Shown piece by piece: positions 1 through 5,298 of a stretch of 6,807 nucleotides of DNA (the first letter of the stretch is position 1; the number at the start of each line of letters is the position of its first letter). Made by a program: the position numbers and the translations under genes. The notes below the pieces were generated by a model, which had not been told where the DNA came from, ran no database searches, and saw only the letters and a list, made by a program, of their open reading frames with translations. The stretch is from Candidatus Woesearchaeota archaeon (GTDB lineage Archaea; Nanobdellota; Nanobdellia; Woesearchaeales; WAPJ01), in the NCBI GenBank assembly GCA_015520785.1, contig WAPJ01000138.1:1-6807 (forward strand), in the 5' to 3' direction.

Positions 1-318
1 GTGTTGTGCGAGGCGAGTATGAGCCTCCGCTGGGCAGGCTTGCTGCGGGGGGACTGGTATGGGGATGCGCGGCGCACGCTCCGCGTGGTTGAAACGCCCG
101 AGGAGTGTGGTGCGTTCATGCTCGCCAGGCGGATTCTCATGACGGGTGATGAGGAGTCAATCCAATCCTATCTGCGGGAGCATCCGGGGCGTGTAAAGCT
201 TAAATATCATCTGCCGAGTGACGCGTATCATGCCGAGCAGGCACGCTTCGCGACGCGTGGGGAAAACACATATGCGCTCTACAAGGCGGGCGAGGAGTTC
301 ATCCTCACCACGGCATGA
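1..318 (+). CDS. 3' end of an unrecognised gene upstream of a small nuclease gene
   Basis: An open frame runs from the left edge to a TGA at 316-318. The first codon is GTG, but this is more likely an internal Val codon of a gene that begins upstream, because the frame is open right at the edge; only the last 105 residues are visible. I do not recognise the family. The visible part is a soluble, charged protein with no membrane segment: a helical-looking stretch (ARRILMTGDEESIQSYLREH, about residues 42-61), then a likely strand (VKLKYHL), then a C-terminus rich in Tyr, Ala and Glu ending in FILTTA. Only two Cys are present, so no zinc motif is evident. Codon choice resembles the neighbouring genes, which supports a real gene. 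Its end overlaps the start of the nuclease frame, suggesting the two are co-transcribed and perhaps functionally paired. A single gene split by a frameshift or sequence error cannot be excluded. Confidence 0.6.
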   Translation: MLCEASMSLRWAGLLRGDWYGDARRTLRVVETPEECGAFMLARRILMTGDEESIQSYLREHPGRVKLKYHLPSDAYHAEQARFATRGENTYALYKAGEEFILTTA

Positions 319-646
319 TGCTGCGATCAGCCGGCTTATCCGGAGGCTGCGTGACGAGTATATTGCTTTTATCCGGCAGAAGGAATACTGGCATGCGCGG
401 CGCTTGCAGGGCGAGGCGGATCTTCTCGCATTCCGTGAGGATGGGCTGGTTGACGTGTACGAGGTCAAGCTGAGCCCGCGGCGGAGCGCGTATCGGCAGG
501 TGATTGCAACGGCACGTCTCGTCAGCAGGGAGTATGAGGTTGGACGCCTCTTCGTGTATACGGAGAGTATGGATCACATCCAGGAGGTCGTGCCCGAGAA
601 GCGGATGAGACGGGTGAAGGGATGGGAGGAACATCGGAGGGGATGA
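272..646 (+). CDS. Small PD-(D/E)XK-type nuclease-like protein
   Basis: With the ATG at 272 the product is 124 residues. It contains GEADLLAF (about residues 47-54, with Glu48 and Asp50) followed 14 residues later by YEVK (Glu64, Lys66). This spacing of an acidic residue, a short beta-hairpin and E-x-K is the metal-binding core of the PD-(D/E)XK nuclease superfamily, shared by archaeal Holliday junction resolvases and many small archaeal nucleases. A helix before it (SRLIRRLRDEYIAF) and an alternating helix/strand region after it (AYRQVIATARLV, then GRLFVYT) fit the fold. The basic C-terminus could contact nucleic acid. The substrate is unknown. The start is uncertain: GTG 218, ATG 230 (preceded by a weak AGTGA) and ATG 272 are in frame, with a stop at 194-196. 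All give an N-terminus translated out of frame over the preceding gene. The first 13 residues from ATG 272 are low-complexity Arg/Ser, so the true N-terminus may differ or be affected by an indel. Function is inferred from motifs only. Confidence 0.72.
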   Translation: MRSTRRARSSSSPRHDAAISRLIRRLRDEYIAFIRQKEYWHARRLQGEADLLAFREDGLVDVYEVKLSPRRSAYRQVIATARLVSREYEVGRLFVYTESMDHIQEVVPEKRMRRVKGWEEHRRG

Positions 647-676
647 GAAGGGATTCTCTCCGCTCGGTTCTCATCC
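641..676 (+). terminator. Possible 3'-end hairpin after the nuclease gene
   Basis: A perfect 9-base inverted repeat, GGATGAGAA (641-649) and TTCTCATCC (668-676), overlaps the nuclease stop codon and encloses an 18-base loop. Downstream the plus strand is pyrimidine-rich with T4 runs at 687-690, 705-708 and 731-734. Archaeal transcription often ends at U-rich tracts without needing a hairpin, so the T runs may matter more than the stem. The long loop makes the hairpin alone a weak signal. Confidence 0.3.
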
Positions 677-906
677 GCTCATCGTATTTTCCTCCAGGGC
701 TTCCTTTTACGCGTCGTCTTCACACTCCTCTTTTGAGTCTTCCCCTCTCACTCTTCATTGTTTAAGTGTTCTGTAGGTCTTTGATGTGTAGGGTGGTATG
801 AAGGAAGGAAGCGCTCTTGAGAGGAGAGGAGGGGGGGAAGAAGAGGGGGAGAAGGTGGTGGAGAGGGGATGGATGATGAGGAGCGTCAGCAGTGGAGTGA
901 GGATGT
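647..906. other. Convergent intergenic region, pyrimidine-rich then purine-rich
   Basis: This 260-base gap separates the plus-strand nuclease gene from the minus-strand hef gene, so both transcripts end here. On the plus strand roughly 651-760 is C/T-rich and roughly 799-905 is A/G-rich. Each gene is therefore followed, in its own RNA, by a CU-rich 3' flank. Short complementary blocks connect the halves, for example TCCCCTCTC (741-749) with GAGAGGGGA (861-869). The small open frames here have compositions dictated by the purine/pyrimidine bias and I see no gene among them. No promoter is expected or evident. Confidence 0.6.
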
Positions 907-3174
907 TCATTCGGAGTTTTTTTCTTCGTGAGAGGATTGTTCTTTCTCAGTGCGGGTTTCTTCACGCGGCGTGCTGGGCGTGTAGGGGGTGGTGAAGACT
1001 GCTTCCAGCTCGGCTGCGCGCACAGGCCCGATGCCTTCCACACGGCTCAGCTCATTAGCAGTCGCGTTAAACAGGGCGCGGAGGGTTTGGAAGCGTTTGA
1101 GGAGGGGCTTGTTGAGCGTGCTCCCAATCCCCGGGAGGCTCGCAGTAATATACTCTTGGATCTCTGGGAGGCTCCAGCGGCGGCGCTTCTCAGGATGGAG
1201 GTGTGGCGTGCGCTGCTGTTTGAATTGTTCCCGCTTCGCGAGGAGGAGGATGTAGCGTGCAGCCGTGTCAGCATCGGGGAGGGTGATGATGGGAATGCCA
1301 AAGTCGATCGTAATACTGGCCATGGCGCCGAGTAAAGCATTCTGCTGGACGCGGCCGGGCTGGATGCTTGGTGTGATGATGAGCATGACTGGCCTGTCAG
1401 CCTGTTCCTTTAATTGGCGTGCCTGCTGGAGGAGGCGGCCGTCAAGAATACTCTGGATGAAATCATCCAGTGTTTTCACCTCAATGATGACACGATCGCT
1501 CACCTGATAATCCCCAACAGGGAGGTTGACGAGTTTGATATCGACGGGATGCTGGGCGAGGCTTTTCAAGAGGCTTCCCTGGCGTTCACGCGCGTCAGCA
1601 ATAATAACAGGCTTGTCGAGAATGGTTTCTTCCTGCTTCTGTGGCGTTGGGGGTGGGAGGAGGATCCTTGTCTTCCGTTTAAACTCTTGGAGGAGGTCGT
1701 GCATGCGCTTCTCCTTCCGCTTCGCGCTCCACAAGTAGGCTTCATCCCGTGTCCCCTTCGTGGCGAGGATGATCACGCTCCCCTCCGCATGCCTCCCAGT
1801 CCTGCCGCGACGCTGGATTGTCCGTATGGCGCTTGGTACGGGCTCGTAGAAGACGACGACGTCAACGCTCGGGAGGTCGAGGCCTTCCTCGCCAATACTC
1901 GTGCTGATGAGAATATTATACTCCCCCTGGCGGAAGCGGGTGAGGATGTGCTTTTGTTCCTTCTGGCTGAGGCCGTGTCCCCGCTTCTTCGCCTGGCCGA
2001 AGAAGAGTACCGGCCGTGCCCCGGGGATTTCTCGGAGTTTCTCGTGCAAGTGGTGTGCAGTATCACGATAGCTTGTGAAGAGGATCATGGTCGTGTCGGG
2101 ATCCTTCTCGAGGAGTTTCCTGACGAGTTCGAGTGTCTTGGCAATCTTAGGATGCTCCTTTCCCTCGTTGAGGAGCCTGTTCAGGTCTTCGCGGAGCGCA
2201 CTATAGTGTGGATCCTTGAGGAGGTTTTTCGTTGCTTTCACATGACCCTTCTGTGCTTCGCGTTCAAGATCCTCCAGGTAGGTTTTCAATGCGTTCAAGC
2301 CCTGGCTTTCAAGGAGTTCTCCCGCGTGTGCGATCTTGAGGAGTTCTGCGAGGATGCTCAGTGCTTCATACGCTTCGGGCGTGTCCGCCTGCTCGCGGAG
2401 CTGCTGTTGGAAGCTGATAAGCTCACCCCGTCCCTCCGGCGGGGTGCTGCCCGTCAGCTGGCTGATGCGTTCGCGTCGCTCACGGACCATGCGTTGGATG
2501 ATCTTCTGCAGGCTCTTGAACTCGCCTGGGAAGGTGACAGTAATAGTATGCGTCTTGACGGGCTGGATGTATGGTTTCACGTCAGGATCACTGGGGGTGC
2601 GGACTTCAATGGCTTCCAAGTGGAGGTTGATGATGACTTCTCGAATCCGGTCTTCTTCCGCGCCGGGACTGGCGGTGAGGGCGATGATGCGTGGCAGCCT
2701 GGCTTCCTGGAGGTAGCGTTGGGCGATCCAGACATAACTATACTTGCCGACGGCGCGATGAGCCTCGTCAATCCCGAGGAGGACCACGTCCTGGAGGGTG
2801 AGGCTGCGGCTGATGAGATCATTCTCAATCACTTGGGGCGTGGCGAGGATGACACGCGCCTCCGTGTAGAGGGCTTTCCGCTTTTCTGGTGGGACGCGGC
2901 CCGTAATAACCGTGATACAGTCCTCGGGGATGGTTGTATGCTCGAGGAAGGCTTGCTTGTACTGGTCGATGAGCGGCCGAGTTGGGCCGAGGAGCAGGAT
3001 CCTGCCCTGATGCTTCTGAAGGCGTCTCACTGCCGTAAGGAGGAAGATGTTCGTCTTCCCAAGCCCTGTGGGGAGGACGACAAGCGTATTCTTGAGGAGG
3101 GCGGTCGTGGCAATCGCTTCCTGATAGGCTCTGGGCGTGAAGGTCGTGTCTATGAGCGGATCCTCGCAGGGCAT
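907..3174 (-). CDS. hef: Hef: archaeal FANCM-type helicase / XPF-family nuclease
   Basis: This 755-residue protein is the archaeal Hef, an ATP-dependent branch-migrating helicase fused to a structure-specific endonuclease that processes stalled forks and branched DNA. Helicase motifs appear in order: PTGLGKT (Walker A, Lys40), DEAH (136-139), TASPG (167-171), EGLDLP (430-435) and QRRGRTGR (454-461). A helical insert between the two RecA-like halves (about 235-355) is typical of Hef/FANCM. The XPF-type nuclease follows: DARER (527-531), GDY (554-556) and EVKTLDD (565-571), then two helix-hairpin-helix motifs (LPGIG at 680, VEGIGPVRA at 712) for DNA binding and dimerisation. The usual signature is ERKxxxD; here Arg is replaced by Val while Glu565, Lys567 and Asp571 remain. 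The last ~24 residues are a hydrophilic tail without an evident PCNA-binding (PIP) box. The ATG at 3174 fits a TATA-like box 27 bases upstream and no Shine-Dalgarno, consistent with a leaderless mRNA. Length is normal for the family. Confidence 0.96.
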   Translation of the reverse strand: MPCEDPLIDTTFTPRAYQEAIATTALLKNTLVVLPTGLGKTNIFLLTAVRRLQKHQGRILLLGPTRPLIDQYKQAFLEHTTIPEDCITVITGRVPPEKRKALYTEARVILATPQVIENDLISRSLTLQDVVLLGIDEAHRAVGKYSYVWIAQRYLQEARLPRIIALTASPGAEEDRIREVIINLHLEAIEVRTPSDPDVKPYIQPVKTHTITVTFPGEFKSLQKIIQRMVRERRERISQLTGSTPPEGRGELISFQQQLREQADTPEAYEALSILAELLKIAHAGELLESQGLNALKTYLEDLEREAQKGHVKATKNLLKDPHYSALREDLNRLLNEGKEHPKIAKTLELVRKLLEKDPDTTMILFTSYRDTAHHLHEKLREIPGARPVLFFGQAKKRGHGLSQKEQKHILTRFRQGEYNILISTSIGEEGLDLPSVDVVVFYEPVPSAIRTIQRRGRTGRHAEGSVIILATKGTRDEAYLWSAKRKEKRMHDLLQEFKRKTRILLPPPTPQKQEETILDKPVIIADARERQGSLLKSLAQHPVDIKLVNLPVGDYQVSDRVIIEVKTLDDFIQSILDGRLLQQARQLKEQADRPVMLIITPSIQPGRVQQNALLGAMASITIDFGIPIITLPDADTAARYILLLAKREQFKQQRTPHLHPEKRRRWSLPEIQEYITASLPGIGSTLNKPLLKRFQTLRALFNATANELSRVEGIGPVRAAELEAVFTTPYTPSTPREETRTEKEQSSHEEKNSE

Positions 3175-3197
3175 ACGAGGCGTGGAGGACGGCGGGT

Positions 3198-3205
3198 CTT
3201 TTAAG
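3198..3205 (-). promoter_or_regulatory. TATA-like box of hef, likely leaderless promoter
   Basis: On the minus strand CTTAAAAG is centred about 27 bases before the A of the hef ATG. Archaeal TATA boxes lie about 26 bases upstream of the transcription start, so transcription would begin at or next to the start codon. No GGTGA or GGAGG lies between, which agrees with a leaderless transcript. The BRE just upstream (ACGACC) is not a strong match to the purine-rich consensus. Confidence 0.5.
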
Positions 3206-3218
3206 GGTCGTGTAGGCG

Positions 3219-3241
3219 TGACCAGTAAGAACGACTGATCA
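3219..3241. promoter_or_regulatory. Imperfect inverted repeat upstream of hef, candidate operator
   Basis: TGACCAGT (3219-3226) and ACTGATCA (3234-3241) are inverted copies with one mismatch in eight, separated by seven bases. The 23-base element ends about 14 bases upstream of the TATA-like box of hef. That position and size suit a dimeric helix-turn-helix regulator. There is one copy and no recognisable regulator gene nearby, so the role is inferred only from symmetry and location. Confidence 0.27.
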
Positions 3242-3246
3242 AACCG

Positions 3247-3275
3247 AAAAAAAATTTTCCATATGGAAATCTTTT
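3247..3275 (-). terminator. Hairpin with T8 tract, probable end of the gyrA-peptidase transcript
   Basis: The plus strand holds a perfect 14-base palindrome, TTTCCATATGGAAA (3256-3269). Read on the minus strand, the stem has 5' arm AAAAGATTTCC, loop ATAT and 3' arm starting GGAAAATTTT, with one mismatch and one G-U pair, and runs into eight T residues (3254 down to 3247). A stem followed by a T tract about 240 bases past the peptidase stop and 70 bases before hef fits termination of the upstream unit. The palindrome could instead or additionally bind a protein near the hef promoter. Confidence 0.45.
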
Positions 3276-3513
3276 GGATGGGTCTTGTCCTCCTTCAAGA
3301 AGAGATGTTTTGCTCTTCCCCTTTTCACACTACCCTCATCCTCCTCCACTCTTCATCCCTCCTCTCCATCCCATCACTCTCCCATCCATGAGGAGAAGGG
3401 GAAAAGAAGACTCTAAGGAAGAAAGAAATGGGGGAGGAGGATACGATGAGGGTGATGCAAAAGGAAAAAGGAAAAGGATGGGAGATGGAGAGGGGAGAGA
3501 GTGGAAGGGGGTT
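3276..3513. other. Gene-free polypyrimidine/polypurine region after the peptidase gene
   Basis: No gene is supported here. By my count bases 3307-3389 are about 84% pyrimidine on the plus strand and 3391-3511 about 88% purine, with the switch near 3390. In the minus-strand RNA leaving the peptidase gene this gives about 120 bases of CU-rich sequence, then about 80 bases of AG-rich sequence, then the hairpin/T8 element. The halves are partly complementary (see the inverted repeat within). Short open frames on both strands have compositions that simply follow the purine/pyrimidine bias. Confidence 0.6.
3332..3453. repeat. Inverted repeat bridging the pyrimidine and purine tracts
   Basis: ACCCTCATCCTCCTCC (3332-3347) has its full reverse complement at 3433-3453, interrupted only by a five-base insertion (ACGAT, 3443-3447): GGAGGAGGAT at 3433-3442 and GAGGGT at 3448-3453. 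Weaker pairing continues outward, CCTTTT near 3320 against AAAAGG near 3460. The 85-base loop and low complexity mean chance pairing is possible, but 16 matching bases is longer than the other short matches in the region. Confidence 0.45.
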
Positions 3514-5298
3514 TTAGAGGGTATACCCGAGTCGTTCCGCTTCGCGTTCAACACGCGTGATGAGGTCTTCTAGCTCGCTAATGGCTTCCGTCCAGAAGCT
3601 CCTATTGGCCTGCCAGCCGAGCATGCCGAGTGCTTCCTCACCGCGAATACTCCCGCCCTTGCTAAGGAGGGTTTTGAAGCGTTCCCCTCCCTGCTTTGTC
3701 CGGAGGGTTTTAATGATCATTCTGCTCGTGAGGAACGTCCAAGAGTATGTGAAGACATAGTAGGGTTGATGGTAGAGGTGGGGGATGTGCAGCCATTCAT
3801 CCTTAAACTCGTCTAAGCCTTGCATGCCGGGATAGAGGCGTTCAAGCACGCGTTGGTATGTCTGGCTTAAACGTGTAATCGGTATGCCCTCCGGGAGTCT
3901 CGTGTAAAGCTCGTCTTCCATCATGCTGAAGACGGCTTGCCGTGCCACTGTTGCCTGCCATTCGTCAAGCATGAGCAGGAGGAGTGCGAGACGCTCCTCA
4001 CCCTTCGCTCGCCTGGCGAGATCGTCGAGGACGAGGCCTTCCATGGTGGTGCTCGCGATCTCCGCGAGGGTGAGTGGGGGATGCCGTTCCTGGAGGGGAA
4101 TGTCAGGATGGATGAGCTGGTCGTGCACGCAGTGGCCGAGCTCGTGTGCAAGCGTGAGGACGTCCTGGATCGTGCCCGTATAGTTCATGAGGAGATAGGG
4201 GATCTGGCGGGGATTATCAGCGCAGAAGGCACCCCCATACTTCCCCTCCCTTGGCTGGAGGCTGGCATGCGCGTGCTTGAGGACGCGCTCCGCGAGCATG
4301 CTGAAGCCTTCAAGCCTGTTAAAAGTGGTGCGGATCATGCTGAGGGCTTCATGGAGGGGGATTGTCTTGAGGCTGAGGATGGGATGCGTGGCATAATGAT
4401 GCTTCCGCGCGTACGTGTATGGCTTCCGCTGGCTGAGGATGGCATGCTTCACGCGGCTTGCACGATTGAAGAGGGGGAAAGCCCTGCGGATGCTGGCAAG
4501 GAGTGCCTTATAGGACGCATCCCGCACGCCTTCCTTCACGAGCACTGGTTGTCTGACATGCTGATACTTCCTGAGGAGGACGCGTTCCCGCCAGACGCTC
4601 AGAGCATGCTCGTGCATGATAACCCTGCTGACGGGTGTGAGCTCCTCATACGCCTGGAGGAGTGCGGTGTAGGCGGCTTCACGGAGGCTTGGCTCGGGAT
4701 GATGCACATAGCTCCGGATCACACTAAGCGGCTGTTCCCGGCCGAGGAAGGGCTTGGTCATACTATCATGGAGCGTGTCGAACACGTCGGGGAGGGGCTG
4801 GTCGTGCACACTGCTCAAGGCTTGTTCCACCTGGAGGGGGAGGATATGCTGTTTGCGTTCAAGCACACGCCTCACGATCCGCCCATACCTCCCGTTGAGG
4901 AGTGGCTTGAGCATTGCCTCGTCCTGCTGGATGATCCATGCGGTCAGCCGGTCCTCCTCGCGTTCAATCCGCCGGAGGAGGATGTCAATGCGTGAACGCG
5001 TAGCACGAGCATGAGCATCATGCACGTTCTCGCTCAAGCGGAGTTCAAAATAGAGCGTAAGCCGTGACGTCAGGAGGAGCAATTCCTCCTGCATGCGGAA
5101 TGCCTGTTCCGCGTCACGCGGGCGTGCATGCTCAGGGAAGCGCGTGAGGAGGGCGAGGTAGGCTTCCGCCTTCTCCTTGAGGAGGGCTTCCGCGCGCGCC
5201 TCATCCTGAATGATATCCTTCAGGTCCCAGTCGAGCGGGGAGGATTCCTTCCTCCGGGGCTTCACGCTTCCCCGTCTCCGCGGGATGGTTGTGCTCAT
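3514..5298 (-). CDS. pepF: M3-family oligoendopeptidase (PepF-like zinc metallopeptidase)
   Basis: This 594-residue protein is an M3-family zinc metallopeptidase of the oligoendopeptidase F group, cytosolic enzymes that cut short peptides inside a closed cleft. The catalytic motif is HELGH (His385, Glu386, His389). The third zinc ligand should be Glu413 in AEIASTTME, 28 residues after the first His, as in the family. The C-terminal signature IPHLY (505-509) followed by YYVFTYS (513-519) supplies the substrate-binding Tyr residues expected in M3 enzymes. The N-terminal half is helical, matching the M3 lid. Length is close to PepF (about 600). The first ~20 residues form a basic extension ahead of the family start (LDWDLKDI); there is no hydrophobic signal peptide. 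The ATG at 5298 overlaps the gyrA stop as ATGA and has a GGTGA site six bases upstream, so this start is well supported and translation is probably coupled to gyrA. The natural substrate cannot be inferred. Confidence 0.93.
   Translation of the reverse strand: MSTTIPRRRGSVKPRRKESSPLDWDLKDIIQDEARAEALLKEKAEAYLALLTRFPEHARPRDAEQAFRMQEELLLLTSRLTLYFELRLSENVHDAHARATRSRIDILLRRIEREEDRLTAWIIQQDEAMLKPLLNGRYGRIVRRVLERKQHILPLQVEQALSSVHDQPLPDVFDTLHDSMTKPFLGREQPLSVIRSYVHHPEPSLREAAYTALLQAYEELTPVSRVIMHEHALSVWRERVLLRKYQHVRQPVLVKEGVRDASYKALLASIRRAFPLFNRASRVKHAILSQRKPYTYARKHHYATHPILSLKTIPLHEALSMIRTTFNRLEGFSMLAERVLKHAHASLQPREGKYGGAFCADNPRQIPYLLMNYTGTIQDVLTLAHELGHCVHDQLIHPDIPLQERHPPLTLAEIASTTMEGLVLDDLARRAKGEERLALLLLMLDEWQATVARQAVFSMMEDELYTRLPEGIPITRLSQTYQRVLERLYPGMQGLDEFKDEWLHIPHLYHQPYYVFTYSWTFLTSRMIIKTLRTKQGGERFKTLLSKGGSIRGEEALGMLGWQANRSFWTEAISELEDLITRVEREAERLGYTL

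Noticed and set aside
315..320. ATG at 315 or 318 as a coupled start (ATGA overlap) for the nuclease
   Set aside because: Both ATG codons are in a different frame from the nuclease motifs and lead to a short frame without recognisable features. They could be relevant only if there is an indel nearby.
798..995. 65-codon plus-strand open frame in the convergent region
   Set aside because: Purine-tract composition, no ribosome-binding site, and it overlaps the end of hef in antisense; no support as a gene.
1414..3204. 596-codon plus-strand open frame opposite hef
   Set aside because: It is in exact register with the hef codons, has a strongly acidic low-complexity composition that mirrors hef codon usage, and resembles no known protein. 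It is a shadow of hef.
3274..3573. 99-codon plus-strand open frame in the gene-free region
   Set aside because: Its composition (Pro/Ser/His first, then Gly/Glu/Lys/Arg) is dictated by the pyrimidine and purine tracts, and it runs into the 3' end of the peptidase gene.
3937..4995. 352-codon plus-strand open frame opposite the peptidase gene
   Set aside because: In-register antisense shadow of a clearly identified M3 peptidase; explained by avoidance of TTA, CTA and TCA codons.
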